A DNA stretch of 51,490 nt, from contig PLYZ01000085.1 of the NCBI GenBank assembly GCA_003151935.1, positions 1-51,490 of the forward strand, written 5' to 3'. A program made the position numbers and the translations under genes. Position 1 is the stretch's first letter, and every line of letters begins with the position of its first letter. The DNA is from Candidatus Dormiibacterota bacterium. GTDB taxonomy: Bacteria; Chloroflexota; Dormibacteria; Dormibacterales; Dormibacteraceae. A model generated the notes under the pieces. It did no database searches. It saw only the letters and a program-made list of their open reading frames with translations, and had not been told where the DNA came from. Shown here piece by piece: positions 1-8,791 of the stretch.

Positions 1-103
1 TTGCATTGTTTGCACTCACCACGCTCAAATTGCGGTAGAGCATCCCCGCCCGGCGGCTGTTACGGTGCACAATCAGGATTACAGGCAAAGGGGCAGGGGT
101 CAG

Positions 104-835
104 GTGAATCGTGTCATAAGGGCCGCATACAAGCGTCTTGGGATCATCCATCTCGGGAGGCGGAGAGTTCGGGATCTGATCGATTTCATCCAAGATCGCA
201 AGATCGACGTGGTGATCGATGTAGGCGCGAACATTGGACAGTTCGGTGAATCCTTGCGGGACGGCGGTTACCGGGGCAGAATTGTCTCCTTTGAACCGAT
301 TGCAGCCGCATTTCAGACCCTGGCCGGAAAGACCGCGGCGGATGGCAACTGGGAGGCTCACCACTGCGGTTTGGGCGCGGCTTCGGGGTCGGCCGCACTT
401 CATGTATCGGAGCTTTCCGTGTTCAGTTCTATCCTGGGAATGACTCCGGCCGCCGGCCTTCACGACAGCCGCGTGGCTGTGGACCACGTCGAGGAGGTTC
501 CGATTCGCACGCTCGATGAGGTTGCGGCCAGACTCTCCGGGAGGATACTTCTGAAGATCGACACCCAGGGCTATGAGAGGCAAGTGATCGAGGGTGGTCC
601 GGAGACGGTTCTGCGATCGCTGGGGATTCTCCTGGAATTGCCCATCGTTCGTATCTACGAGGGCGAGTGGCGGTTCCATGAGGCGCTGGAGTTCATGGCC
701 GGCAAGGGCTTTGTTCCCGCGCAGATTGAGCCTGTTGGCTATCACAGCAAGGACAACGTATCGGCGGTCGAATTCGATTGTCTTTTCCGCCCGCTGAGCG
801 AGGTGGATGGGCCTCCCGGTTCGGTGAAGGACTGA
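104..835 (+). CDS. FkbM-family SAM-dependent methyltransferase
   Basis: Predicted SAM-dependent methyltransferase of the FkbM family, which usually O-methylates sugars or polyketide-type products. The Rossmann-like core shows VIDVGANIGQFGE (SAM motif I) followed by IVSFEPIAAAF (acidic motif II) and LLKIDTQGYE, the family's characteristic KID-x-QGxE segment. The GTG at 104 is preferred because an AGGGG stretch lies just upstream; an in-frame GTG at 65 would add 13 residues but has no ribosome site. The protein is about 243 residues, normal for the family. It stands immediately before murD, where mraY or murF would be expected. Base use is a little less GC-rich than in the genes after 1.5 kb. 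The substrate cannot be told from sequence. Confidence 0.8.
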   Translation: MNRVIRAAYKRLGIIHLGRRRVRDLIDFIQDRKIDVVIDVGANIGQFGESLRDGGYRGRIVSFEPIAAAFQTLAGKTAADGNWEAHHCGLGAASGSAALHVSELSVFSSILGMTPAAGLHDSRVAVDHVEEVPIRTLDEVAARLSGRILLKIDTQGYERQVIEGGPETVLRSLGILLELPIVRIYEGEWRFHEALEFMAGKGFVPAQIEPVGYHSKDNVSAVEFDCLFRPLSEVDGPPGSVKD

Positions 836-896
836 AAGCGACAGCGCATTTTTTATCACAGAGAAGAAGCCAAGGAAGCCGTAGGATAGACCCAAG

Positions 897-2183
897 ATGA
901 TGGAACTCAAAGGCAAAAAAGTTCTGGTTGTGGGACTGGGAAAATCCGGTCTGGCCGCGGCCCTGTTTCTGCGCCGCAAGGGCGCGCAGGTCACCGTCTC
1001 CGATGTGCGCAGCGCCGAGGCGCTGGCCAAGGACATCCCGGCGCTGCTTGACGAAGGCATCATGGTGGAGGCTGGCGGCCACGGCCTGCTCACCTTCCGG
1101 CGTCAGGACCTGATCGTGGTCAGCCCCGGCGTGCCCTTGGATACGCCGGAATTGGTGCAGGTAAGAAACTTCGGCCTGCCTGTGATCGGCGAACTCGAGT
1201 TGGCCGCCCGCTTTCTCCAGGGCAAGATGGCGGCGATTACCGGCTCCAACGGAAAAACCACCACAACCACGCTGCTGGGCGAGATTCTGAAAGAAGCCGG
1301 CCTTCCCACGCTCGTGGGCGGCAACATCGGCGTGCCGGTGGTGGCGCTGATCGACCAAAGCACCGATCAAACATGGTCTGTACTTGAAGTTTCGAGTTTC
1401 CAGCTTGAGAGCACTGAGGAGTTTCACCCCACCATCGCCGTCATCCTCAACATCACGCCCGACCATCTCGACCGCCACGGAACCTTCGAGCGGTACGTCG
1501 ACCTGAAGGCGCGCGCGATCGAGTTCGCGGGTCGGGACGATTTCGCGGTCCTCAACGGGCGCGACGAGACGGTCCGCGGGCTCGCATCGCGCACGCGCGC
1601 CAAGGTGGTCTGGTTCGACCAGCACCAGCCCATCCCGCCGATGCCCTTGCCCGGCCGCCACAACATGGACAACGCGCTCGCCGCGGCGGCGGTGGGAAGG
1701 ATCGCGGGCCTCTCCGACGAGACGATCGACACGGCCATCCGCTCGTTCAAGGGCGTCGAGCACAGGCTCGAGCTGGTCGGGGAATGGGCCGGTGTGCGCT
1801 GGTACAACGATTCCAAGGCCACCAACCCCGACGCCGGCCGCGTCGCGCTGAGCTCGTTCCCCGGTGCTCCCGTGGTCCTTATCGCCGGCGGCTACGGCAG
1901 CGGCTTCGCGCTGGACGAGTGGGTGGCGGACGTGCTGAAAAGCGCCGAGGCGGTGGTTCTGATCGGCGCCTCGGCCGACCTGCTGCAAGACGCCCTTCGC
2001 GAGCATTCCAAGGTCGTCCGGGCGGCAAGCCTCGAGGAAGCGGTGAGCGCCGCGGCCGGTCTCTCGCGCCTAGGAGGCGTCGTTCTGCTCAGCCCCGCCT
2101 ACAAGAGCTTCGACATGTTCAAGGACTTCGAGGACCGTGGCAACCAGTTCAAGGCACTGGTCCGCAAGCGGTTCGCGGCTTGA
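897..2183 (+). CDS. murD: UDP-N-acetylmuramoyl-L-alanine--D-glutamate ligase
   Basis: MurD adds D-glutamate to UDP-MurNAc-L-Ala in the cytoplasmic steps of peptidoglycan synthesis, using ATP. Visible are the N-terminal Rossmann segment VLVVGLGKSG, the Mur-ligase P-loop GSNGKTTTT near residue 116, the central NITPDHLDRHG motif and the C-terminal YNDSKATNPDA and SPAYKSFDMFKDFEDRG motifs. At 428 residues it is close to the family norm. Two ATGs in tandem (897, 900) are possible starts. Its stop overlaps the TTG start of ftsW in a TTGA quartet. Codon use changes inside the gene: up to about position 1450 Lys is often AAA and Leu mostly CTG, with a protein sequence reminiscent of acidobacterial MurD, whereas afterwards AAG, CTC and GTC dominate as in the rest of the window. 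Confidence 0.97.
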   Translation: MMELKGKKVLVVGLGKSGLAAALFLRRKGAQVTVSDVRSAEALAKDIPALLDEGIMVEAGGHGLLTFRRQDLIVVSPGVPLDTPELVQVRNFGLPVIGELELAARFLQGKMAAITGSNGKTTTTTLLGEILKEAGLPTLVGGNIGVPVVALIDQSTDQTWSVLEVSSFQLESTEEFHPTIAVILNITPDHLDRHGTFERYVDLKARAIEFAGRDDFAVLNGRDETVRGLASRTRAKVVWFDQHQPIPPMPLPGRHNMDNALAAAAVGRIAGLSDETIDTAIRSFKGVEHRLELVGEWAGVRWYNDSKATNPDAGRVALSSFPGAPVVLIAGGYGSGFALDEWVADVLKSAEAVVLIGASADLLQDALREHSKVVRAASLEEAVSAAAGLSRLGGVVLLSPAYKSFDMFKDFEDRGNQFKALVRKRFAA

Positions 2184-3415
2184 GCACCGCCACCACGGCC
2201 GGGCGCGCGCAGGGCGCACGTTCAGACCGAAAGCAGCCTGACCGGCTGCTGCTCTTCACCACCGTCCTGCTGTGCGGGGCGGGGCTGGTCATGGTCACGA
2301 GCGCGAGCACCGCGTTCGCCTACACGCAGCACCAGTCAGCCTTCTATTACGCCGAGCGCCAGGCCGTCTGGATGGCCATCGGGTTCGTCGCGCTGTTCGT
2401 CCTCAGCCGCATCGACTATCGCCGGCTGCGTCCACTGGCGCCTGCGGGCGCGGTGGCGGCTGCGCTCCTCATGCTGCTGGTCCTCGTTCCACACCTCGGC
2501 GTGACCGTGAACGGCGCGCGCCGCTGGTTCGACGCGGGGCCGCTCGGTACGTTTCAGCCGTCGGAGCTGGGCAAGCTCGCCTTCGCCGTCTACATCGCGC
2601 ACTGGATCGACAAGCATTCGTCGTACATAGGCGATTTCCAGAAGACCTTCGTGCCCTTTGCCGCGATGCTGGCGGGCGTCCTGGTCCTCTTGATGCTGGA
2701 GCGCGACCTCGGAACGTCGGTCGTGGTGGTGGCGATTTTCGTCAGCGCGTACTGGGCGGGCGGCGGTCGAGTCCGGCACATGGTCTTCCTGGTGGCCGCA
2801 CTCGGTCTGGGCTTTGTCGCGCTGACCCTGCTCGAGTCCTACCGGATGGCGAGGCTGACCGCGTTCCTGAACCCGCTCGCGGATCCCCTGGGCACGGGCT
2901 TCCAGGCGACTCAGTCGATCTACGGCCTGGCCTCCGGTGGATGGTTCGGAGTCGGCATCGGCCACTCGATCGAGAAGTACGGCTGGCTCCCCGAGGCGCA
3001 CACGGACTTCATCTTCGCGATCGTCGGCGAGGAGACTGGCCTGGTCGGGACCACGCTGATCATGCTCGGCTTCCTCTTCTTCACGCTGCGCGGCTACCGC
3101 GCCTCATTGCGCGCGCCGGATCGGTTCGGCGTCGGCCTCGCGGCCGCGATCACGACGTGGATCGCCTTTGAGGCGTTGTTGAACATGGCGACGGTGACCA
3201 ACACACTGCCCATCACCGGAGTGCCCCTGCCGTTCTTCAGCTACGGCGGAACGGCGCTGGCGACCACGCTTGCGGCGGTTGGCGTGCTGCTCAGCATCGC
3301 CCGAAGTGGAACAGGATCATCACTAGGAAGGACAGATGAGGCTTTTGATCGCTGGCGGCGGAACCGGAGGGCACCTGTATCCGGCAATCGCCGTCGCCCG
3401 AGCGTTTCGCGCTGA
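2180..3415 (+). CDS. ftsW: FtsW lipid II polymerase (SEDS family)
   Basis: Septal peptidoglycan glycosyltransferase of the SEDS family, an integral membrane protein that works with a class B penicillin-binding protein. Family motifs are QPSELGKLAF, ERDLGTS, HTDFIFAIVGEETGLVG and the terminal PITGVPLPFFSYGGT loop; about ten hydrophobic segments alternate along the 411 residues. The start is TTG at 2180, overlapping the murD stop as TTGA; no in-frame ATG or GTG gives a sensible N-terminus. The reading frame runs on for 80 bases into murG in a different frame, so the last 26 or so arginine-rich residues are encoded inside murG. RodA is the alternative name for such proteins, but the position in the mur cluster favours FtsW. 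Confidence 0.95.
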   Translation: MSTATTAGRAQGARSDRKQPDRLLLFTTVLLCGAGLVMVTSASTAFAYTQHQSAFYYAERQAVWMAIGFVALFVLSRIDYRRLRPLAPAGAVAAALLMLLVLVPHLGVTVNGARRWFDAGPLGTFQPSELGKLAFAVYIAHWIDKHSSYIGDFQKTFVPFAAMLAGVLVLLMLERDLGTSVVVVAIFVSAYWAGGGRVRHMVFLVAALGLGFVALTLLESYRMARLTAFLNPLADPLGTGFQATQSIYGLASGGWFGVGIGHSIEKYGWLPEAHTDFIFAIVGEETGLVGTTLIMLGFLFFTLRGYRASLRAPDRFGVGLAAAITTWIAFEALLNMATVTNTLPITGVPLPFFSYGGTALATTLAAVGVLLSIARSGTGSSLGRTDEAFDRWRRNRRAPVSGNRRRPSVSR

Positions 3416-4406
3416 GGACCCTGGCGGCGCCTTGCTCCTGGTCGGACGCCGCGGCGGCCCGGAGGAGCGGCTTGTGCCCGCGGCCGGCTTCGAGCTGGCG
3501 ACGGTCAATATCCGCGGCCTCGACCGCGACGCGGTGTGGAAGAACCTCGCCCTTCCCGCGCTCGTACCGGCTTCGCTGCTTGCCGCCCTCCGCATCGTCG
3601 ATCGCTTCCGGCCGGACGTCGTGCTCGGTATGGGCGGTTACGTGATGGCGCCGGCGATCGCGGCAGCACGCATGCGCCGCATTCCGTACGTGCTGCATGA
3701 GAAGGACGTGCGCCCGGGCCTCGCGACTCGAATCTTCGCCGGCGGCGCCGCGATGATCTGCACCACGTTGCCCGGTACCGAAAAGCGGCTCCGCGGCCGG
3801 CGCACCGAGCTCACTGGTGTCCCGCTGCGGGCAGGCTTCACGCGGCGCACTCCTGAGGTTCCGCCGCGCACGCTGCTCATCACAGGTGGAAGCCAGGGCG
3901 CGCGCAACCTCAACCAGGCGGTCTGGTCCGCGCTCGACGACCTGTGCGGACGCTTCCACGAGGTGGTGCACGTGGCGGGCCGGCAGGGCGCGGCGGGAGT
4001 GGCGGAGCACGCGCATGCGCGTTATAGGGGGATGGCGTTCACTGATGACATGCCGGACCTGATGGCGCGTGCTGACCTGATCGTGAGCCGCGCCGGCGTG
4101 GGCACCATCGCCGAGGCCGCCGCGGTCGGGCTTCCGATGATCCTGGTCCCCGGCACCTTCGGCGGCGGGCATCAGGAGGAGAACGCCGCAGCGATGGTCG
4201 AAGCGGGCGCCGCCGTGCGGGTCGGCGACGCCGAGCTGAGCGGTGCGAGCCTCGTTGCGACGATCGCGGAACTCGACGACGATCGCCTGCGCGCGATGGC
4301 GAAAGCTTCGGCCTCGGCCGGCCGGCGCGATGCCGCCGACAGGGTCCTGGCGGTGCTCCACGAGGTCGCACGACCGCCGGGCGCGCGCAGGGCGCACACA
4401 AATTGA
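3336..4406 (+). CDS. murG: MurG: lipid II-forming GlcNAc transferase
   Basis: Transfers GlcNAc from UDP-GlcNAc to lipid I at the inner face of the membrane, giving lipid II. The N-terminal glycine loop GGGTGGHLYPAIA (residues 7-19) is diagnostic, with GMGGYVMAPA and VLHEKDVRPG following in the acceptor half. The UDP-GlcNAc half has LITGGSQGARNLN, the SRAGVGTIAEAAAVG motif and VPGTFGGGHQEENA. The glutamate usually found in the SGA/E loop is present. The start ATG has AGGAAGGA a few bases upstream even though it lies inside the 3' end of ftsW. 356 residues is the usual length. The stop overlaps the murC TTG as TTGA. Confidence 0.97.
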   Translation: MRLLIAGGGTGGHLYPAIAVARAFRAEDPGGALLLVGRRGGPEERLVPAAGFELATVNIRGLDRDAVWKNLALPALVPASLLAALRIVDRFRPDVVLGMGGYVMAPAIAAARMRRIPYVLHEKDVRPGLATRIFAGGAAMICTTLPGTEKRLRGRRTELTGVPLRAGFTRRTPEVPPRTLLITGGSQGARNLNQAVWSALDDLCGRFHEVVHVAGRQGAAGVAEHAHARYRGMAFTDDMPDLMARADLIVSRAGVGTIAEAAAVGLPMILVPGTFGGGHQEENAAAMVEAGAAVRVGDAELSGASLVATIAELDDDRLRAMAKASASAGRRDAADRVLAVLHEVARPPGARRAHTN

Positions 4407-5695
4407 GAGTTCACCTGATGGGTGCCGGCGGTGCGGGAGTGTCGGCCCTGGCGCGCGTCTTCCTGGCCCGCGGCGACGAGGTGAGCGGATGCGACACCAA
4501 GGTCTCGGACACGACCGAGGAGCTCGAGGACGCCGGCGTGCGCATCATGATCGGGCACGACCCCGAGCACGTCCTTTTTCAGGACCTGCTCGTTTACAGC
4601 GGAGCGATCAAGGGTTCGCCGGAGCTCGACGCGGCACGCGCGATGGGCGTGACGGTGCTGAGCCGGGCCGAAATGCTGGCGCAGCTGATCAACGGGTCCG
4701 ACTCGATCGCCATCGCGGGCACCGCAGGAAAGACGACGGTGACGCACATGCTCGGCCACATCCTGGTTACCGCCGGCTACGACCCGACCGTGCTGGTCGG
4801 CGACGGTGCAAGCGCGCGCGCCGGACGATCCAACTGGTTGGTCGCCGAGACGGACGAGTCGGACGGCACGCTCACGCTTCACCATCCGCGCCGCGCCATC
4901 GTCACCAACATCGAGCTCGACCACCCCGACCACTTCAGGGACGTCAGCGCGGTCCGCGACCTCTTCCAGTGGTTCATTGCGAACCTGCCGGCGGACGGCC
5001 TGGCGGTGGTGTGCTCGGATGACGAGCTGGTTCGAGACCTCAAGCCCCGGGCGCGGCGCGTCACGTACGGGTTCCGGCATGATGCCATGTATCGATGCGA
5101 GCCCGTCCGCCCGTTCCCGATCCATCACGAAGATCGTGAGCTCGGCCGCATCAACCTGAAGCAGCCCGGCCGCCACAACATCCAGAACGCGACGGCGGCG
5201 GCGGCGATGGCGATGGAGATCGGGATCCCGTTCGGCGACGTGGCGGCGGCGCTGGAATCGTTTCCGGGCGCGCACCGGCGCATGGAGCTCCTCGGCATCT
5301 TCCAGGGCGCGACCGTCTACGACGACTACGCCCATCATCCGACCAAGGTGCGTGCGACGATCGAGGCTGCGCGAGAGCTGCGTCACCGGCGCCTGATCGT
5401 CGTCTTCCAGCCGCACCGGTACTCGCGCCTTGCGGCGTTCATGTATGACTTCACCCGCGCGTTCGAGGGCGCCGACAAGGTGCTCGTCCTGGATGTCTAC
5501 AGCGCCGGGGAACAGAACACTTCCGGGGTGCAGGCCGCGGACCTGGCGCACCAGATGCCGAACGCGACCTACGCCGGCGACTTCAAGACGGCGCGCGAGA
5601 TGCTGGAAGGCCTGATCGGGCCGGGCGATCTGCTCCTGCTCATGGGCGCGGGCGACATCAACAAGCTGGGCGATGAGCTGGCGCACCGCGTCTAA
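4403..5695 (+). CDS. murC: UDP-N-acetylmuramate--L-alanine ligase
   Basis: MurC ligates L-alanine to UDP-MurNAc, the first amino-acid step of the peptide stem. The N-terminal motif is MGAGGAGVSALARVF, followed by the ATP loop GTAGKTTVTHM near residue 106, the ETDESDGTLTLHHP segment, TNIELDHPDHF and the C-terminal YDDYAHHPTKV. The P-loop reads GTAGKTT where most MurC proteins have GTHGKTT. The start is TTG at 4403, inside the murG stop (TTGA overlap). It is in normal murC position between murG and murB. Mpl, the related murein-peptide ligase, is unlikely given the complete mur context. Confidence 0.95.
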   Translation: MRVHLMGAGGAGVSALARVFLARGDEVSGCDTKVSDTTEELEDAGVRIMIGHDPEHVLFQDLLVYSGAIKGSPELDAARAMGVTVLSRAEMLAQLINGSDSIAIAGTAGKTTVTHMLGHILVTAGYDPTVLVGDGASARAGRSNWLVAETDESDGTLTLHHPRRAIVTNIELDHPDHFRDVSAVRDLFQWFIANLPADGLAVVCSDDELVRDLKPRARRVTYGFRHDAMYRCEPVRPFPIHHEDRELGRINLKQPGRHNIQNATAAAAMAMEIGIPFGDVAAALESFPGAHRRMELLGIFQGATVYDDYAHHPTKVRATIEAARELRHRRLIVVFQPHRYSRLAAFMYDFTRAFEGADKVLVLDVYSAGEQNTSGVQAADLAHQMPNATYAGDFKTAREMLEGLIGPGDLLLLMGAGDINKLGDELAHRV

Positions 5696-6593
5696 GGCCA
5701 AGTGGCTTGCTTCGCTGCCCGGGGTCAGCGAGGACGAGCCGCTCGCCTCGCGAACCTCCTTCGGCATCGGCGGTCCCGCGGACTTCTTCGTCGAGATGAG
5801 CCGGCCGCAGGCGATCGAGGAGCTCATCGAAGGCTGCGCGGAGCGCGGCATTCCGTATCTGCTGCTCGGGGCCGGCACCAACCTGCTGATCGCCGACGCG
5901 GGGGTGGATGGCCTGGTCCTCAGGGTGGTCAACCGCGAGCACCACGTCGATGGCAGGCAGGTGCGGGCAGGCGCCGGGCTGAAGATGATGCGTCTCGCGC
6001 GGATCGTCGCCGACGCGGGGCTGCGAGGCTTCGAGTTTGCGATCGGCGTCCCCGGCACTGTCGGCGGTGCGGTGTACCAGAACGCCGGCTGCTGGGGCAA
6101 GGAGCTGCGCGAGGTCCTCGTCGAAGTCGAAGGCTTCATGCCCAGCGCCGGGAAGAAGACCTGGAAGCCGGCGGATCTGAAATTCGGTTACCGCACCTCT
6201 GCATTGAAGGAGGGAGCGCTGAAGGGTGGGCTGGTGGTCGAGGCCACGATCCAGCTCGAGCGCGGGGATGGGGAACAGGCCAAAGCGCTGATGGCCAAGC
6301 TCACCAGAGAACGCGGCGAAACGCAGCCCATCAAAACCAAGAACTGCGGCAGCGTCTTCAAGAACCCGCCCGGTGACTCGGCGGGGCGCCTGGTGCAGGC
6401 CGCCGGCCTGAAGGGCGCCCGCGAGGGCAGCGCCGTGGTCTCGACGATGCACGGCAACTTCATCGTCAACGAAGGCGGCGCGACGGCGGCCGACGTGAAG
6501 GTGCTCATCGAACGCATCCAGGCAGAGGTCAGGCGGCGTTTCAACATCGAGCTGGAGACCGAGGTGGAGATGGTGGGGAGATTCAAGGGGTGA
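5673..6593 (+). CDS. murB: UDP-N-acetylenolpyruvoylglucosamine reductase
   Basis: FAD-dependent enzyme that reduces UDP-GlcNAc-enolpyruvate to UDP-MurNAc. FAD-binding motifs SFGIGGPADFFVE and LGAGTNLLIADAG lie in the first 70 residues, then GVPGTVGGAVYQNAGCWG. The catalytic serine is in KNCGSVFKNP and the acidic residue near the C-terminus in EVEMVGRF. At 306 residues it resembles the shorter (type II) MurB of Gram-positives. The ATG at 5673 overlaps the end of murC by 23 bases. The stop overlaps the GTG of ddl (GTGA). Confidence 0.96.
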   Translation: MSWRTASKAKWLASLPGVSEDEPLASRTSFGIGGPADFFVEMSRPQAIEELIEGCAERGIPYLLLGAGTNLLIADAGVDGLVLRVVNREHHVDGRQVRAGAGLKMMRLARIVADAGLRGFEFAIGVPGTVGGAVYQNAGCWGKELREVLVEVEGFMPSAGKKTWKPADLKFGYRTSALKEGALKGGLVVEATIQLERGDGEQAKALMAKLTRERGETQPIKTKNCGSVFKNPPGDSAGRLVQAAGLKGAREGSAVVSTMHGNFIVNEGGATAADVKVLIERIQAEVRRRFNIELETEVEMVGRFKG

Positions 6594-7543
6594 AGGTCGC
6601 GGTGCTGCGCGGCGGCCGGTCAGCCGAACGCGACGTCTCGCTCAGGTCTGGATCCCAGGTGGAGAAGGCGCTCCGCAAACGGGGCCACGAAGTCACCGGC
6701 GTCGACGTGGACCTCAACACCTGGGACGTGCTCAGGGATGGCGATTTCGAATGTGTCTTCAATGCCCTGCACGGAAGGCTCGGCGAGGACGGCACCGTCC
6801 AGGGGATGCTCGAGCTGCTCGGACTCCCGTACACGGGCTCCGGGGTGCTGGCGTCCGCGCTGTGCATGGACAAGGCGCGCGCCAACGCGATGATGCGCGC
6901 CGCGGGCCTGCACATCCCCGCGTTCGAAGAGCTCGAGATCAAGCAGGGGGTCGCGGCAGACCTCGTCGATAGGCTCGTCGCGACTTACGAGCTGCCGCTA
7001 GTGATCAAGCCGGTGCGCGAAGGTTCGACCATCGGCCTGACCATCGCGCAGGACGCGGACCAGGTGGCGAGCGGACTTGTCCTGGCGGCGCGGTACGACC
7101 GTCGTGTCCTGGTCCAGAAGTTCGCGCAGGGCGTAGAGATCACCATCGGCGTGCTGGCCACCCCTGAGGTGCTGGTGCTGCCCACGCTGGAAATCGTCAG
7201 CGACAACCCCGTGTACGACTACGACGCCAAGTACACGGCCGGCAAGTCGCACCACATCATCCCGGCCCGCATACCCGAGACTGCGCGGAGGGACGCATCG
7301 GAATCGGCGCGACGCGCATTCGTGGAGCTTGGCTGCGCCGGCATGGCGCGCGTCGACATCATCGTCGGCCCAGACGGCAAGCCTTGGGTCCTCGAGGTCA
7401 ATACCGTGCCGGGCCTGACCGAGCTCTCGCTCCTGCCGGACGCCGCACGCGCCGCGGGCATTGCGTTCGAGGATCTGTGCCAGCGGTTGGTCGATCACGC
7501 GGTCGGCCGCCACGAACGTCGTGTAGGCCCCCCGGCAGTATGA
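6590..7543 (+). CDS. ddl: D-alanine--D-alanine ligase
   Basis: ATP-grasp ligase that makes the D-Ala-D-Ala dipeptide for the peptidoglycan stem. Seen are the N-terminal VLRGGRSAERDVSLRSG, FNALHGRLGEDGTVQGMLE, IKPVREGSTIGL, YDYDAKYTAG and the metal-binding LEVNTVPGLTELSLLP near the C-terminus. Length, 317 residues, is typical. The GTG start at 6590 overlaps the murB stop. The YDYDAKY segment fits the D-Ala-specific enzymes rather than the VanA/D-lactate type. The murB-ddl-ftsQ order is the classical dcw arrangement. Confidence 0.96.
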   Translation: MKVAVLRGGRSAERDVSLRSGSQVEKALRKRGHEVTGVDVDLNTWDVLRDGDFECVFNALHGRLGEDGTVQGMLELLGLPYTGSGVLASALCMDKARANAMMRAAGLHIPAFEELEIKQGVAADLVDRLVATYELPLVIKPVREGSTIGLTIAQDADQVASGLVLAARYDRRVLVQKFAQGVEITIGVLATPEVLVLPTLEIVSDNPVYDYDAKYTAGKSHHIIPARIPETARRDASESARRAFVELGCAGMARVDIIVGPDGKPWVLEVNTVPGLTELSLLPDAARAAGIAFEDLCQRLVDHAVGRHERRVGPPAV

Positions 7544-7550
7544 AGTTGAG

Positions 7551-8468
7551 ATGAGGTTCCGCCGCCGCCGTAGCACGTTCGGCGCTCGCCCTCGGCGCGA
7601 GCTGGAGCAGACCGAGCCGTTGAAGGGGCAGGTCTGGACGCGTTCGGAGCAAGCGCTGCGCGAGCCCGGCGTGCACTGGGCGTGGCGGGGAGTGGCGACG
7701 GCGGCGGCGGTCGTGGAATGCGCCTTGCTGGCATGGCTGTGGTTTGGACCGGCGCTTTCGGTGCGGGCCGTTTACATCGAGGGAACCCAGCACATGACCC
7801 GCGCGCAGGTCGCGCGTGCTGCGGGATTGGGCGGCAGGACGTCGGTGATCTCCGTGGACGGTGAATCCGCCCGCCAGCACCTTCTGAACCAGACCTGGGT
7901 GCGCACAGCGAGCGTGGATGCGCAGCTGCCGGGAAGCGTCGTGATTCGGGTCAGCGAGTGGCAGCCCATCGCTGGATACCACGCGGGCAAGAGCGGGAAG
8001 CTCTTCTTCCTGTCGGACCAGGCGGTCGTCCTTGGCCTGGCCACTACCGAAGGAACGCTGGTCGACGTGCAGGGGCCGGCGGGCGCGGACCCTCGGATCG
8101 GTGACCACCCGCTGGACGCGCAGCTTCTGACAGCGCTCGTCAACATCCAGCGCGGCCTGCCGGGATTGATTGGCCAGCAGGCGGCCGGCTTTGTCTTCGA
8201 CTCGTGCGGTGATCTGACGCTGGTCGCGAAGCGCGGTTGGAAGGTCTACTTTGGCCGGGTGCTGACACCCGAAGAGTTCACCACGCTTCGCGACAAGCTC
8301 TCCGCGCTCAAGGCCATCGCCGGTCAGGTCAACTACAACTCCGCCGACCTCGAGTACGTCAACGTAATGAACCCTGCCGAGGCCGCGGTGGGATACAAGT
8401 CGCGCGAGCCGGCTCCGACCCCAGGCGCGCCGGCGCCAACTCCCACTCCTGGTGCCGTGTGCAAGTAA
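7551..8468 (+). CDS. ftsQ: Cell-division protein FtsQ/DivIB
   Basis: Bitopic division protein that scaffolds the FtsQLB subcomplex of the divisome. An arginine-rich cytoplasmic tail of about 43 residues precedes one transmembrane segment (about 44-68). A POTRA domain begins near residue 71 (VRAVYIEGTQHMTRAQVARAAGL), and an FtsQ/DivIB beta domain follows with VRISEWQP-like sequence. The last 20 or so residues are Pro/Ala/Thr-rich. The ATG at 7551 lies 8 bases after ddl. The 3' end overlaps the next gene by 10 bases. Identity rests on architecture and gene position more than on strong motifs. Confidence 0.88.
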   Translation: MRFRRRRSTFGARPRRELEQTEPLKGQVWTRSEQALREPGVHWAWRGVATAAAVVECALLAWLWFGPALSVRAVYIEGTQHMTRAQVARAAGLGGRTSVISVDGESARQHLLNQTWVRTASVDAQLPGSVVIRVSEWQPIAGYHAGKSGKLFFLSDQAVVLGLATTEGTLVDVQGPAGADPRIGDHPLDAQLLTALVNIQRGLPGLIGQQAAGFVFDSCGDLTLVAKRGWKVYFGRVLTPEEFTTLRDKLSALKAIAGQVNYNSADLEYVNVMNPAEAAVGYKSREPAPTPGAPAPTPTPGAVCK

Positions 8469-8791
8469 TCGTCGTCGCCGTCATCTTCGCCATCCTGGGC
8501 GTCTTGCTCGGCGTGCTTTCGCCCGTCACGATCCCCATCACCTACGCCCGCTACACGGCCGTCGCGCTGCTTGCCGCCCTGGACTCGATCTTCGGCGCGT
8601 TCAAGGCCTACATCGCGGGCACCTTCGAGCCTCGCGTGTTCTACAGCGGACTCGTGACCAACATGACGCTGGCCGCGGGCCTCACCTATTTCGGCGACAA
8701 GCTGGGAGTCGACCTGTCGATCGCCGCGATCGTCGCCTTCGGGGTGCGGATCTTCAACAACCTGGGAGCAATCCGCCGGCACTACTTATAG
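8459..8791 (+). CDS. Small basic protein, DUF1290 (Sbp) family
   Basis: A 110-residue membrane protein of the DUF1290 'small basic protein' family, found next to ftsQ or ftsA/ftsZ in Gram-positive and Chloroflexota division clusters; its biochemical role is unknown. Three hydrophobic helices are visible: VIVVAVIFAILGVLLGVL near the N-terminus, a middle helix, and VDLSIAAIVAFGVRIF. The family signature RYTAVALLAALDSIFGAFKA and the ending FNNLGAIRRHYL are present. The start is GTG at 8459, overlapping ftsQ by 10 bases; longer in-frame extensions lie wholly inside ftsQ and are not credible. It meets the minus-strand gene downstream with a 6-base overlap. Confidence 0.88.
   Translation: MQVIVVAVIFAILGVLLGVLSPVTIPITYARYTAVALLAALDSIFGAFKAYIAGTFEPRVFYSGLVTNMTLAAGLTYFGDKLGVDLSIAAIVAFGVRIFNNLGAIRRHYL

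Noticed and set aside
693-2006. Long minus-strand open frame across murD
   Set aside because: It is a high-GC shadow of murD with no recognisable protein pattern and no ribosome site.
4172-6139. 655-codon minus-strand open frame across murC and murB
   Set aside because: Composition is low-complexity Arg/Pro/Ser shadow of two certain genes on the plus strand.
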